Below, one piece after another: positions 32,305-42,003 of a stretch of DNA of 64,000 nucleotides. Below the pieces are notes generated by a model, which saw only the letters and a program-made list of their open reading frames with translations, made no database searches and was not told the origin of the DNA. The DNA is from Bradyrhizobium lablabi (lineage in GTDB: Bacteria; Pseudomonadota; Alphaproteobacteria; Rhizobiales; Xanthobacteraceae). The stretch covers positions 112,977 to 176,976 of the forward strand of contig NZ_LLYB01000101.1 of NCBI RefSeq assembly GCF_001440475.1, written 5' to 3'. Each line of letters opens with the position of its first letter. Positions within the stretch are counted from its first letter, which is position 1. A program made the translations under genes and the position numbers.

Positions 32305-33437
32305 ACGCTCCATCCGTCTCTCGCGTCACGCGTTCCCGCTTCGGCGTCCTGCCTGACGGCAGCGAAGTCGAGCGCATTGTCTTGCAATACGACGCCGGAC
32401 TGGAAGCCAGCATCATCACCTATGGCGCGAGCCTGCAGGCTTTGCTGGTGCCTGACGTCGCCGGACGTCACGACGACATCGTGCTCGGTCATGACGTTTT
32501 CGATGGCTATCTCGCCCGGCGGCAGTATTTCGGCGCGACCGTCGGCCGCTATGCGAACCGCATCGCGGGCGGACGTTTCATGCTCGACGGCACCGCAGTA
32601 CAACTCGCGGCGAATAATGGGGCCAATGCGCTGCATGGCGGATTGGAGGGTTTCGATCGCCGCAACTGGCGGGTTGTCCGGATTGAGGACGGCGAACATC
32701 CCGGCGTGACGCTCGCGTATACCAGCGCCGATGGTGAGGAGGGATATCCCGGCACGCTGGACGTGGAGGTGACCTGGCGTCTGACCGGGCCGATGGAACT
32801 CTCCCTCGACATGACTGCGCGGACCGATCGCCCCACCGTGGTCAATCTCACCAACCACAGTTTCTTCAATCTGTCCGGCGCGCGTTCGGGGCGGCAAATT
32901 CTCGATCATCATCTCACCGTGGCGGCGGATCATTTCCTCGCGATCGATGCCGGCGCGATCCCGCTGCCGCAGCCGCCCAGCGAGGTCGCCGGAACGCCGT
33001 TCGACTTCCGCGAAGGCTTCGAGGTCGGCGCGCGGATCCGTAACGAACATCCGCAATTGCGCGTGGGCCGCGGCTACGATCACAATTTCTGCCTTGCGCC
33101 AGCAACTGGCGAGCCTCGCTTCGCCGCGCGGCTGGCTGAGCCAACCTCCGGCCGCGTGCTCGAACTGTTCACCAACCAGCCGGGATTGCAGGTCTATTCC
33201 GGAAACTTTCTCGACGGCACCACCGGCGGAAAGGGTGGCCGCCTGTATCGCCAATCCGACGCCATATGCCTTGAGCCGCACGCCTGGCCCGATACGCCAA
33301 ATCGGCCGGACTTTCCGACGGCGCGGCTTGCCCCGGGCGAGGTCTATCGCCACACCACATCGTACCGCTTTACGCACGCGATCCAGGGCGCTATCGGGAC
33401 ACAATCCGAGGTAGAGCGACCCAGGAGCGGGCAATGA
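32301..33437 (+). CDS. galM: Aldose 1-epimerase
   Basis: The 378-aa beta-sandwich protein has the mutarotase motifs: YGASLQALLVPD, NRIAGGRFMLDG, ANNGANALHGGLEGFDR, NLTNHSFFNLSG with the catalytic His, and CLEPHAWPDTPN with the catalytic Glu. It interconverts alpha and beta anomers of aldoses such as galactose, supplying the anomer used by the dehydrogenase encoded upstream. It has no signal peptide, so it is cytoplasmic. ATG at 32301 overlaps the preceding stop, and the end overlaps the lactonase gene. Confidence 0.94.
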   Translation: MNAPSVSRVTRSRFGVLPDGSEVERIVLQYDAGLEASIITYGASLQALLVPDVAGRHDDIVLGHDVFDGYLARRQYFGATVGRYANRIAGGRFMLDGTAVQLAANNGANALHGGLEGFDRRNWRVVRIEDGEHPGVTLAYTSADGEEGYPGTLDVEVTWRLTGPMELSLDMTARTDRPTVVNLTNHSFFNLSGARSGRQILDHHLTVAADHFLAIDAGAIPLPQPPSEVAGTPFDFREGFEVGARIRNEHPQLRVGRGYDHNFCLAPATGEPRFAARLAEPTSGRVLELFTNQPGLQVYSGNFLDGTTGGKGGRLYRQSDAICLEPHAWPDTPNRPDFPTARLAPGEVYRHTTSYRFTHAIQGAIGTQSEVERPRSGQ

Positions 33438-34336
33438 TTGGTGGTCACAGGATGGAAGAGGTGCCGACGACCGTTCTCTGCGGCGAGCGGTGCCATCTTG
33501 GCGAGGGACCGACCTACGATGCTGCCACCGATACGGCCTGGTGGTTCGACATCGTCGGTCGCCGCCTGTTCGAGGCGCAGCTCGACACCGGGCAGGTTAC
33601 CATCCATGCGCTCGGTGTGATGGGCAGTGCGCTTGGGCGGATTGACGCGCATCGCCAGTTGCTCGTTGCCGATGACGGACTCTATATCCGCGATACGGCG
33701 GATGGGCGAATGGCGCTGTACCGTCCGCTCGAAGCCGACATTGCGGCCACGCGTTCGAACGATGCAAGGGTGCATCCGTCCGGTACCTTCTGGATCGGTA
33801 CCATGGGCCGCCAAGCCGAGCGGGGACTGGGCGCCATCTATGCGCTGCATCGCGGCGAGCTGTCGCGGCTCTATGACCAGATCACGATCCCGAATGCGAT
33901 CTGCTTCTCGCCGGACGGGACGATCGGCTATTTCGCCGACACCGGGAAGAACGTGCTGTTCCGCGTTGAGCTTGATGCGGCGACCGGCCTGCCGCGCGGC
34001 GAGCCCGCGGCGCTGGTCACGCGCCGGAACGGCGGCGGCATCGACGGCGCCGTGGTCGATGCCGATGGGCTGATCTGGAACGCGCGCTGGGGCGGCGGGT
34101 GCATTGACGTCTACAGCCCGGAAGGCGTGCACCTGCGCACGATCCGCGTTCCGGCACGGCAATCGAGCTGCCCCGCTTTCATCGGCCAGGATTTTTCGCG
34201 CCTGCTGGTTACCTCGGCCTGGCAGGGCATGGCTGAGGACGCCAAACGCGCCGACCCCGACCATGGCCGCACCTTCGTGCTCGATGTCGCCGTGCGCGGC
34301 CGCCGCGAACCAGACGTCAAACTTGCAACGGGTTGA
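33434..34336 (+). CDS. SMP-30/gluconolactonase family sugar lactonase
   Basis: The 300-aa six-bladed propeller protein has the SMP-30 signatures CHLGEGPTYDAATDTAWWFDI (metal Glu), SNDARVHPSGTFWIGTMG, IPNAICFSPDG and GGIDGAVVDADGLIWNARWGGG, matching metal-dependent aldonolactonases. It would hydrolyse the galactono- or arabinonolactone made by the dehydrogenase two genes upstream. It overlaps galM by 4 bp and ends the operon. The next enzyme, an aldonate dehydratase, is not in this window. Confidence 0.92.
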   Translation: MIGGHRMEEVPTTVLCGERCHLGEGPTYDAATDTAWWFDIVGRRLFEAQLDTGQVTIHALGVMGSALGRIDAHRQLLVADDGLYIRDTADGRMALYRPLEADIAATRSNDARVHPSGTFWIGTMGRQAERGLGAIYALHRGELSRLYDQITIPNAICFSPDGTIGYFADTGKNVLFRVELDAATGLPRGEPAALVTRRNGGGIDGAVVDADGLIWNARWGGGCIDVYSPEGVHLRTIRVPARQSSCPAFIGQDFSRLLVTSAWQGMAEDAKRADPDHGRTFVLDVAVRGRREPDVKLATG

Positions 34337-34445
34337 TGAGGGAGACGAGGCGGGGCACAAACGCGAAAGAGCAGATGAATTTCAAGAACCGCATTCAGCG
34401 GTCCGACAATCCGGGAACTACAGATCCTCGATAAGGGAGTGAAGC

Positions 34446-35519
34446 ATGACTAGTCTGAAGACCACATTGTCGGCGCTGGCGCTGGCAGCAATCATGGCCG
34501 CAGCGGCGGTGACCGGCGCTTTCGCCCAGAGCAAGGGAACCGTCGGCATCGCCATGCCGACCAAATCCTCGGCACGCTGGATCGACGACGGCAACAACAT
34601 CGTCAAGATCCTGAAAGAGCGCGGCTACGGCACCGACCTGCAATATGCCGAGGACGACATTCCAAACCAGCTCTCGCAGGTCGAGAACATGGTCACCAAG
34701 GGCGCCAAGGTGCTGGTGATCGCGGCGATCGACGGCACCACGCTGTCCGACGTGCTCAAGCAGGCCAAGGCCAAGGGGATCATCGTGATCGCCTATGACC
34801 GCCTGATCCGCGACACGCCCAATGTCGATTACTACGCGACCTTCGACAATTTCCAGGTCGGCGTGCTGCAGGCCCAATCGATCGAGCAGGCGCTGGGCTT
34901 GAAGGACGGCAAGGGGCCCTTCAACATCGAACTGTTCGGCGGCTCGCCGGACGACAACAACGCCTACTTCTTCTACAACGGCTCGATGTCGGTGCTGCAG
35001 CCCTATATCGACAGCGGCAAGCTGGTGATCGGCAGCGGCCAGAAGGGCATGGACAAGGTCTCGACCCTTCGCTGGGACGGCGCCACCGCCCAGGCCCGCA
35101 TGGACAACCTCCTGAGCGCGTTCTACGGCCGCAAGCGGGTCGATGCGGTGCTCTCGCCCTATGACGGCCTCTCGATCGGCATTCTGTCGTCGCTGAAGGG
35201 CGTCGGCTATGGCAGCGGCAACATGGCGATGCCCGTTGTCAGCGGCCAGGACGCAGAGGTGCCGTCGATCAAGTCGATGCTGCGCGGCGAGCAATACTCG
35301 ACCATCTTCAAGGATACCCGCGACCTCGCCAAGGTTACCGCCGACATGGTCGACGCCGCGCTCAGCGGCAAGGAAGTGACCGTCAACGACACCAAGACCT
35401 ACAACAACGGCGTCAAGGTGGTACCTTCCTATCTCCTGAAGCCTGTCGTCGTCGACAAGAGCAACTGGGAGAAGGTTCTGGTCGAGAGCGGCTATTACAA
35501 GAAGTCGCAGATCGACTGA
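34446..35519 (+). CDS. chvE: Multiple-sugar-binding periplasmic protein ChvE
   Basis: The 357-aa binding protein has a signal peptide ([21 protein letters not shown]) and clear ChvE features: [81 protein letters not shown], and [23 protein letters not shown]. ChvE binds galactose, glucose, arabinose and other aldoses in Agrobacterium and can present them to a sensor kinase. Here gguA and gguB follow after a strong hairpin. No VirA homologue lies in the window. Confidence 0.95.
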   Translation: MTSLKTTLSALALAAIMAAAAVTGAFAQSKGTVGIAMPTKSSARWIDDGNNIVKILKERGYGTDLQYAEDDIPNQLSQVENMVTKGAKVLVIAAIDGTTLSDVLKQAKAKGIIVIAYDRLIRDTPNVDYYATFDNFQVGVLQAQSIEQALGLKDGKGPFNIELFGGSPDDNNAYFFYNGSMSVLQPYIDSGKLVIGSGQKGMDKVSTLRWDGATAQARMDNLLSAFYGRKRVDAVLSPYDGLSIGILSSLKGVGYGSGNMAMPVVSGQDAEVPSIKSMLRGEQYSTIFKDTRDLAKVTADMVDAALSGKEVTVNDTKTYNNGVKVVPSYLLKPVVVDKSNWEKVLVESGYYKKSQID

Positions 35520-35527
35520 GCGGGACA

Positions 35528-35553
35528 GCGGCGCCGGCGATGGCCGGCGCCGC
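35528..35553 (+). terminator. Strong hairpin between chvE and gguA
   Basis: GCGGCGCCGGC (35528-35538) and its exact complement GCCGGCGCCGC (35543-35553) form an 11-bp stem with the 4-nt loop GATG, 8 bp after the chvE stop. Without a U-tract it probably works as a partial terminator and 3' stabiliser, giving excess binding protein. Confidence 0.65.
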
Positions 35554-35606
35554 CACCGCCTGCAACAGCTTGTTGCGGGTAGACAGATAAAGGACGCGAT
35601 GACGCG

Positions 35607-37169
35607 ATGACCGCAATTCTCGAAATGCGCGGCGTAAGCAAGAGCTTTGCCGGCGTGCAGGCGCTGCGCGACGTCAACTTCACGGTGGAGGCAGGGCAGA
35701 TCCACGCGCTGGTCGGCGAGAACGGCGCCGGGAAGTCGACCCTGATGAAGGTTCTGAGCGGCGTCTATCCCCACGGCGATTATGAGGGCAGCATCATATT
35801 CGACGGCGAGGAACGACGCTTTCGCGACATCAATGATTCCGAGGCGCTCGGCATCATCATCATCCACCAGGAATTGGCGCTGATTCCGCTGATGTCGATC
35901 GCGGAGAACATTTTTCTGTCGCATCCGCCGTCGAGTCTCGGCGTGATCGACCGCGACACGGTCTACCGCCGGACCCAGGAATTGCTCGCCCAGGTCGGCC
36001 TCACCGAGATGCCGGATACGCTGGTGACGGACCTCGGCGTCGGCAAGCAGCAATTGGTCGAAATCGCCAAAGCCCTGTCCAAGCGGGTGCGACTGCTCAT
36101 TCTCGACGAGCCGACCGCCAGCCTGAACGAGAACGACAGCGCGGCGCTACTGGATCGCCTGCTGGCGTTCCGCGCCCAGGGCATCGCCTCGATCCTGATC
36201 TCGCACAAATTATCCGAAGTCGCTCGCGTCGCCGACCGGATCACGGTGCTGCGCGACGGCCGCACGGTCGACAGCATCGATTGCCGGGCTGAGACGGTGG
36301 AAGAGGACCGGATCATCCGCAGCATGGTCAATCGTGACTTGGCCCATCGCTTTCCGCAGCGCACGGCCAAGATCGGTGCGCCGGTCTTCACCGTCAAGGA
36401 CTGGACCGTGCATCATCCGCTGCACAGGGATCGTCGCGTGATCAAGAGCGTGGATTTCGAGGTCCGGCGCGGCGAGGTGGTCGGGATCGCCGGGCTGATG
36501 GGCGCCGGCCGCACCGAATTCGCCATGAGCCTGTTCGGCCGCGCCTGGGGCGAGCGGGTCAGCGGGCGCGTATGGCTCGATGGAAGGGAAGTCAATCTAT
36601 CCAGCGTGGCGGCGGCGATCGATGCCGGCCTTGCTTACGTCACCGAGGATCGCAAGGAGCTCGGCCTGATCCTGGACGCGGATGTCCGCAAGAACATCAC
36701 GCTGGCGAGCCTTGGCCGGGTGGCGCGGCAGGGCGTAATCGACGACATGTCCGAACTGCGCGTTGCGAGCGACTACCGCAACCGGATGCGGATCAGGTGT
36801 TCCGACGTCTATCAGCAGACCGGCCAGCTCTCCGGCGGCAACCAGCAGAAAGTGGTGTTGTCGAAATGGCTGATGACCGATCCGAAAGTATTATTCCTCG
36901 ACGAGCCGACGCGCGGCATCGATGTCGGGGCAAAGTACGAAATCTATTGTATCATCAATGAGCTTGCCGAGGCGGGCAAGGGGGTGGTGATGATCTCGTC
37001 GGAAATGCCGGAACTGCTCGGCGTCTGCGACCGCATCCTGGTGATGAATGACGGCGCCTTCGTCGGTGAATTCGCCGCCGCCGAGGCCACCCAGGAAAGG
37101 ATCATGCGCGCCATCATGCGTAACAAGGAAATGGACAAGAAGGCACTACAGGGAGAATTGCAGCTATGA
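35607..37169 (+). CDS. gguA: Multiple-monosaccharide ABC transporter ATP-binding protein
   Basis: The 520-aa double ATPase has Walker A GENGAGKST at residues 37-45, Walker B LLILDEPTAS in the first half, and LSGGNQQKVVLSKWL plus FLDEPTRGIDVG in the second. The Y-loop and length fit GguA/MmsA of the ChvE system. It energises uptake of aldoses bound by ChvE. The stop overlaps the permease start by 4 bp. Confidence 0.94.
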   Translation: MTAILEMRGVSKSFAGVQALRDVNFTVEAGQIHALVGENGAGKSTLMKVLSGVYPHGDYEGSIIFDGEERRFRDINDSEALGIIIIHQELALIPLMSIAENIFLSHPPSSLGVIDRDTVYRRTQELLAQVGLTEMPDTLVTDLGVGKQQLVEIAKALSKRVRLLILDEPTASLNENDSAALLDRLLAFRAQGIASILISHKLSEVARVADRITVLRDGRTVDSIDCRAETVEEDRIIRSMVNRDLAHRFPQRTAKIGAPVFTVKDWTVHHPLHRDRRVIKSVDFEVRRGEVVGIAGLMGAGRTEFAMSLFGRAWGERVSGRVWLDGREVNLSSVAAAIDAGLAYVTEDRKELGLILDADVRKNITLASLGRVARQGVIDDMSELRVASDYRNRMRIRCSDVYQQTGQLSGGNQQKVVLSKWLMTDPKVLFLDEPTRGIDVGAKYEIYCIINELAEAGKGVVMISSEMPELLGVCDRILVMNDGAFVGEFAAAEATQERIMRAIMRNKEMDKKALQGELQL

Positions 37170-38347
37170 CCGACAAGACGGTTGCGCTGCCCGGGCACGC
37201 CGGCTTCATCAAGAACAACCTGCGCAACTACGGCATGCTGCTGTCGCTGTTTGCGATCATGCTGTTCTTCCAGGTCATGACCGACGGCACGCTGCTGCAG
37301 CCGCTCAATTTGACCAATCTGGTGCTGCAGAACAGTTACATCGTGATCATGGCGCTCGGCATGCTCCTGATCATCGTCACCGGCCATATCGACCTGTCGG
37401 TCGGCTCGGTGGCGGGCTTCGTCGGCGCCGTAGCTGCCGTGCTGATGGTGCGCTACCACGTGGCCTATCCGCTGGCCTTCATTGCCTGCCTCCTGGTGGG
37501 CGCGTTGATCGGCGCCGCGCAGGGCTATTGGGTTGCCTATTTCAAGATCCCGTCCTTCATCGTGACGCTGGCCGGCATGCTGGTGTTCAAGGGCCTGGCG
37601 CTCGCGATCCTGGCGGGGCAATCGGTCGGGCCGTTTCCGCCGACCTTCCAGAAACTGTCGTCCGGCTTCATTCCCGAACTGTTTCCCGGCGCCGGCACGC
37701 TTTATCCGACCTCGCTGTTGATCGGGGCCGTGCTCGCGGTGGCGCTGGTCTATACCAGCGCCAAGAGCCGGGCGCGGCAGGCCTCGCACGGTATCGAGGT
37801 CGAGCCCTTTGGGTTCTTCGTCGCCAAGAGCGCGGTGCTGTTCGCGGTGATCGTGTTTTTCGCCGGGCTGATCGCCTCGCATCGCGGCCTGCCCAACGTG
37901 CTCGTCATCATGACGGCGCTGATCGCGCTCTATGGCTTCGTCACCACCCGCACCGTGATTGGCCGTCACATCTACGCCATCGGCGGCAACGCCAGGGCCG
38001 CGAGCCTGTCCGGCATCAAGACCGAACGGCTCACGTTTCTGACCTTCGTCAACATGGGCGTGCTGGCGGCGCTCGCCGGCCTCGTGTTCGCCGCGCGACT
38101 CAATACCGCGACGCCGAAGGCCGGCGCCGGCTTCGAGCTTGACGTCATCGCGGCCTGCTTCATCGGCGGCGCGTCGGCCTATGGCGGCGTCGGCAAGGTC
38201 GGAGGCGCCGTGATCGGGGCCATGATCATGGGCGTCATGAACAACGGCATGTCCATTCTCGGCGTCGGCATCGACTACCAGCAGGTGATCAAGGGCCTGG
38301 TGCTGCTCGGCGCCGTCTGCCTCGACGTCTACAACCAGCGGCGCTAG
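37166..38347 (+). CDS. gguB: Multiple-monosaccharide ABC transporter permease
   Basis: The 393-aa permease has about ten transmembrane helices, with the CUT2 motif LGMLLIIVTGHIDLSVGSVAGF near residue 70 and the coupling loop GGNARAASLSGIKTERL near 270. A single permease chain dimerises in this system, in contrast to the two-permease system upstream. It ends converging with the KdgD gene. No gguC follows, unlike the Agrobacterium chvE-gguABC order. Confidence 0.94.
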   Translation: MTDKTVALPGHAGFIKNNLRNYGMLLSLFAIMLFFQVMTDGTLLQPLNLTNLVLQNSYIVIMALGMLLIIVTGHIDLSVGSVAGFVGAVAAVLMVRYHVAYPLAFIACLLVGALIGAAQGYWVAYFKIPSFIVTLAGMLVFKGLALAILAGQSVGPFPPTFQKLSSGFIPELFPGAGTLYPTSLLIGAVLAVALVYTSAKSRARQASHGIEVEPFGFFVAKSAVLFAVIVFFAGLIASHRGLPNVLVIMTALIALYGFVTTRTVIGRHIYAIGGNARAASLSGIKTERLTFLTFVNMGVLAALAGLVFAARLNTATPKAGAGFELDVIAACFIGGASAYGGVGKVGGAVIGAMIMGVMNNGMSILGVGIDYQQVIKGLVLLGAVCLDVYNQRR

Positions 38348-38358
38348 GGCCGTAGCCG

Positions 38359-39309
38359 CTACGCGGCGGCCAGCTCTCGTTTCGCGAACTCGCTGGTTTC
38401 AAGAAGTGCGACGAGTGCTGTCAGCTCCTCGGTCTCGGCCGGCGTCAGGTCCGTCAGGGGCGAACGGACGTGGCCGCTGTCGCGGCCGATCACCTTCATG
38501 CCCGCCTTGATGATCGAGACGGCATAGCCGCGCTTGCGGTTGCGGATTGCGATCAATGGAAGGATGAAGTCGCGCAGCCCCGCCTGCACCGTCTCGCGGT
38601 CGCGCCGCCGCACGGCGGCGTAGAACTTGGTCGAGAACTCAGGGACGAAATTGAATACCGCCGAGGAATAGGTGGTAACGCCCATTTCCAGATAGGGCAG
38701 CGCAAAGGTCTCGGCGGTCGGCAGCCCACCGATATAGGTCAGCCGGTCGCCCATGCGCAGATGGATTCGGGTCATCAGCTCGATGTCGCCGATGCCGTCC
38801 TTGTAGCCGACCAAATTGGGGCAGCGCTGGCACAGCTTTTCGAGCGTGTCCTCGTTCAGGATCGCATTATCGCGGTTGTAGACGATGACGCCGAGCTTGG
38901 TGGCGTTACACACCGCCTCGACATGGGCCGCCAGTCCCTCCTGTTCGGAGAAGACCAGATAGGGCGGCAGCAGCAGCAAGCCGTCGGCGCCGGCCGCCTC
39001 GGCCCCAATGGCAAGTTGCGTCGCCATTGCCGTACCGTAACCGATCCCGGCGAGCACCGGCACGCGTCCCCTGGTCTCGTCCACCGCCGTCGCCACCACC
39101 TTCAGGACCTCGGCCGGACTCAGCGAGAAGAATTCGCCGGTGCCGCCGGCGGCGAAGAGACCCGCCACCTCATAGCCGCACAGCCATTCCAGATTGGAGC
39201 GGTAGCGGGTTTCGTCGAAGGCGTTGTCGGGCCGAAACGGTGTGACGGGGAACGACAGCAGGCCATCGCCGATCCGGCTGGCCATCTCCTTGGGGGTCAT
39301 TCTGCTCAT
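38359..39309 (-). CDS. kdgD: 5-dehydro-4-deoxyglucarate dehydratase
   Basis: The 316-aa DHDPS/NAL-family aldolase-fold enzyme has [10 protein letters not shown], the [13 protein letters not shown] loop, [23 protein letters not shown] with the conserved Tyr, and [11 protein letters not shown] with the Schiff-base lysine. It removes water and CO2 from 5-keto-4-deoxy-D-glucarate, giving 2-oxoglutarate semialdehyde. With GarD about 13 kb away it forms a galactarate route. ATG at 39309 with AAGGATC upstream is preferred; an upstream frame to 39372 adds 21 residues with no family match. It follows a LysR gene by 63 bp in the same direction. Confidence 0.9.
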   Translation of the reverse strand: MSRMTPKEMASRIGDGLLSFPVTPFRPDNAFDETRYRSNLEWLCGYEVAGLFAAGGTGEFFSLSPAEVLKVVATAVDETRGRVPVLAGIGYGTAMATQLAIGAEAAGADGLLLLPPYLVFSEQEGLAAHVEAVCNATKLGVIVYNRDNAILNEDTLEKLCQRCPNLVGYKDGIGDIELMTRIHLRMGDRLTYIGGLPTAETFALPYLEMGVTTYSSAVFNFVPEFSTKFYAAVRRRDRETVQAGLRDFILPLIAIRNRKRGYAVSIIKAGMKVIGRDSGHVRSPLTDLTPAETEELTALVALLETSEFAKRELAAA

Positions 39310-39372
39310 GCTTTGATCCTTCAGCGGCTTACGCTGAAGGACTAATGCAAGATGGTCACAGATGGAGACCAA

Positions 39373-40299
39373 TCACTGTATCGATCGATCCATTGATTGG
39401 ATCGAGCCCGCTTGAGCGGCAAGGTCTCGGGCGATGCCGGCAATGACGGGGAGAAGCGGATTGTCATTGTCGCTGCGCCAGACAAAGAACAACTCGGCCG
39501 GCCGCTCCCACTGCATCAGGACGGGCCGCAGCACCACGCCGCTGAAACGCAGATTCGACGCGGCCTCGGGGACCAATGCCACGCCGACCCCGGAATGCAC
39601 CATGGCGAGGATCGAATGGATCTGGGCAAGATGCTGCACGTAGTTCGGCACCAGGCTTGCGCGCGAGAACAGCTCGACCAGGAGATCGTGGAAATAGCGG
39701 GCTTCATAGGGCTCGTACATGATGAAGGGCTCGCTCGCGAGATCCTCCAGGCGTGGTTGGTCTGCCTGCGCCAGCGGGTGGCCGCCCGGCAACGCCGCGA
39801 CCAGCGGCTCCGCCGTGACACGGAAGGCGCCGAGGCCGCCACGCGGAATCGGCGGGCGGAGCAGGCCGATATCGACCTCGCCGGAATCGAGCCGCTTGAG
39901 CTGGTCGCTGGAGACCATTTCCTTCAGCGAGATCTCGATATCGGGCAGTTCACGCCGGCAGGCCGCGACCAGCGCCGGCACGTAGCTGTAGGCTGATGTC
40001 GCCGTGAAGCCGATATTGATCGATCCGGCCTTGCCGCTTGCCACCCGCCGAGCCAGCGCGGCGGCGCTTTCCGCCAGTTTGAGCAGATGTCGCGCGTCCG
40101 CCAGAAAGCGCCGCCCTGCGGGCGTCAGCCGTACGGCCCGGTTGCTGCGTTCCAGGAGCGTCACGTCGAGGACGCGTTCGAGAATCTGGATCTGACGGCT
40201 GAGCGGCGGCTGCGTCATGTTCAGCCGCAGTGCGGCACGCCCGAAATGCAGTTCTTCTGCAACTGCAACGAAGCAACGCAACTGGCTCAACTCAAACAT
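39373..40299 (-). CDS. LysR family regulator upstream of kdgD
   Basis: The 308-aa protein has the LysR helix-turn-helix at residues 1-65 (LRCFVAVAEELHFGRAALRLNMTQPPLSRQIQILE) and a co-inducer domain from about 90 with INIGFTATSAYSYVPALVAACR and PEAASNLRFSGVVLRPV. It probably responds to a sugar acid and controls kdgD, with which it is co-directional, and the divergent Tct carrier. ATG at 40299 starts the conserved MFELSQLRCF. The dyad at 40416-40437 in the 233-bp divergent region may be a binding site. Confidence 0.92.
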   Translation of the reverse strand: MFELSQLRCFVAVAEELHFGRAALRLNMTQPPLSRQIQILERVLDVTLLERSNRAVRLTPAGRRFLADARHLLKLAESAAALARRVASGKAGSINIGFTATSAYSYVPALVAACRRELPDIEISLKEMVSSDQLKRLDSGEVDIGLLRPPIPRGGLGAFRVTAEPLVAALPGGHPLAQADQPRLEDLASEPFIMYEPYEARYFHDLLVELFSRASLVPNYVQHLAQIHSILAMVHSGVGVALVPEAASNLRFSGVVLRPVLMQWERPAELFFVWRSDNDNPLLPVIAGIARDLAAQAGSIQSMDRSIQ

Positions 40300-40415
40300 G
40301 AAATCTGTATCTTCGACCTGAAACAAGGGCTGGCGACGTGCCGGATGTCTTGCTTCTATCGGCTCGCGCACGGCCGATCCATCCAAAAAAGGTATCGACC
40401 TATCCGCAGTCTAAT

Positions 40416-40437
40416 TCATGGGCGACCTGGCCCATGA
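40416..40437. promoter_or_regulatory. Dyad TCATGGGC-N6-GCCCATGA upstream of the Tct carrier
   Basis: Two perfect 8-bp arms separated by 6 bp lie in the divergent region between the LysR gene and tctC, about 96 bp before the tctC start. Position and symmetry suit a regulator binding site for the LysR protein, although the classical T-N11-A signature is not obvious. Confidence 0.4.
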
Positions 40438-40532
40438 CCTATCATTTCGTGCAACGCAGCCTCGAAGGCCTGCAGCCGGCCGGTGAAACGGCGGGATCGC
40501 GCGGAACTGCGCTTTGAAACGGAGGAAGAACG

Positions 40533-41519
40533 ATGTTCATGCCATCTCTCGCCCGGGCGATCGCCGCCGCCGTCCTTTCGGTGTCGATATGTGCCTTGGC
40601 GCCAGGCGAGGCCGTGGCTCAGAATTTTGAGCGGCCGGTGCGGCTGATCGTGCCGTTTGCTCCTGGTGGCACCTCGGACATTCTGGCGCGCCTGATCAGC
40701 CCGAAGCTGTCCGCTGCGATCGGGCAGTCGGTCGTGGTCGAGAACAAGCCCGGCGCCGCAGGCAATCTCGGCGCCGACGCCGTCGCCAAGGCGCAGCCCG
40801 ACGGCCACACCCTGTTGCTGATGGATGTTGGATCGCTGGCGACGGCCCCCAGCCTGTTTTCCGATCTCACGTTCGACGTCGAGAAGGACCTCGCGCCCAT
40901 CTCCATGGTGATGTTCGGCCCCTACGTCCTGGCCGTCCATGAATCGGTGCCCGCGAAGTCAACGAAGGAACTGATCGAATACGGCAAGGCCAACCCGAAC
41001 AAGCTTACCATCGCCAATTCGGGCGTTGGTGGCGCCACCCACATCACGGCGGTGGCGATGGCGAAGCAACTCGGGATTCAGTGGAAGAACGTTCCCTACA
41101 AGGGCGGCGCGGCCGCTTCGCGGGCCGTCGTATCCGGAGAGAGTGGCGTGATCATCAACGGCGCCATCGCAACCATGCCGTTCGTGTTGAACAAGCAGCT
41201 CACCGGACTTGCGGTCACCGGGGAGCAGCGGCTGGCGTCGGCTCCGGATCTGCCGACCTTCAAGGAGGCGGGCCTGCCCGGCGGCGACGCCGGGACCTGG
41301 CAGGGTATCCTGACGACGGGCGGAACGCCGCCCGCCATGGTCGCGCGATTGAACGCCGAAATCCGCAAGATCCTGGAGATGCCCGAGATTCAGCAGAAGG
41401 TCGCCGAGCAGGGTGGCGTGGTGCGCGCCCAATCGCCGGAAGAATTCCGCAATTGGCTCAAGGACGCCACGGGCCGTTGGGGCACCATCATCCGCGAGGC
41501 AGGCATCAAGGGTAGCTGA
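40533..41519 (+). CDS. tctC: Tripartite tricarboxylate transporter substrate-binding protein (TctC/Bug)
   Basis: The 328-aa exported protein has a signal peptide (about residues 7-29) and the Bug family motifs: RPVRLIVPFAPGGTSDILARL, VVENKPGAAGNLGADAVAKAQPDGHTLL, and ITAVAMAKQLGIQWKNVPYKGG. Bug proteins bind carboxylates such as citrate, aromatic acids or sugar acids in the periplasm. It is the first of three genes of one carrier. A neighbouring kdgD and LysR gene make a sugar diacid such as galactarate or glucarate a possible ligand. Confidence 0.92.
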   Translation: MFMPSLARAIAAAVLSVSICALAPGEAVAQNFERPVRLIVPFAPGGTSDILARLISPKLSAAIGQSVVVENKPGAAGNLGADAVAKAQPDGHTLLLMDVGSLATAPSLFSDLTFDVEKDLAPISMVMFGPYVLAVHESVPAKSTKELIEYGKANPNKLTIANSGVGGATHITAVAMAKQLGIQWKNVPYKGGAAASRAVVSGESGVIINGAIATMPFVLNKQLTGLAVTGEQRLASAPDLPTFKEAGLPGGDAGTWQGILTTGGTPPAMVARLNAEIRKILEMPEIQQKVAEQGGVVRAQSPEEFRNWLKDATGRWGTIIREAGIKGS

Positions 41520-41528
41520 GACAGGCTA

Positions 41529-41978
41529 ATGACGCGTCTCCGGATCGACCTGCAGGATCTGCTGTTCGGCCTGTTTCTGGTGGCCGTGGCGACGGGGACG
41601 CTCGTCGCCACGCGCAACCTGACGGTGGGGCACGCTGCCGATATGGGACCGGGCTACATGCCCCGTGTCGTCGCGTTCGCGCTGATGGGCTTCGGTCTGT
41701 TCTTCACCGGCCGCGGGCTCTGGCGCATGCGCGTCGGCATCGCGCCGGTCCAGTTGAGGCCGCTGCTGGCGATCGTGGCGTCCGTCGGCGTTTTCGCGCT
41801 GACGGCCGAGCGCCTCGGCCTCGCCATCGCCGCCGTCATCACCGTGATCCTCGCCAGCCTCGCCACGCGAGAAGGGCGGCTCGTCGAAACGATAGCGTTT
41901 GCCATCCTGCTTTCAGGTGCGGCGGTGCTTCTGTTCGTCAAGTTACTGGGCCTGCCGATCCCGATCTGGCCGCGCTAG
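41529..41978 (+). CDS. tctB: Tripartite tricarboxylate transporter small permease
   Basis: The 149-aa membrane protein has four predicted helices (about residues 8-28, 46-66, 77-97 and 121-145) and the N-terminal features of TctB (LFGLFLVAVATGTLVATRNLTVG, ADMGPGYMPRVVAFALMGFG). It forms the small membrane subunit with TctA. It follows tctC by 9 bp. Confidence 0.9.
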   Translation: MTRLRIDLQDLLFGLFLVAVATGTLVATRNLTVGHAADMGPGYMPRVVAFALMGFGLFFTGRGLWRMRVGIAPVQLRPLLAIVASVGVFALTAERLGLAIAAVITVILASLATREGRLVETIAFAILLSGAAVLLFVKLLGLPIPIWPR

Positions 41979-42003
41979 CAGCGCGCTTTGCAGGCAGAAA
42001 AAT

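Noticed and set aside
34395..36053. 552-codon minus-strand frame over chvE and gguA
   Set aside because: It covers two strongly supported genes plus a hairpin and shows the shadow-type composition.
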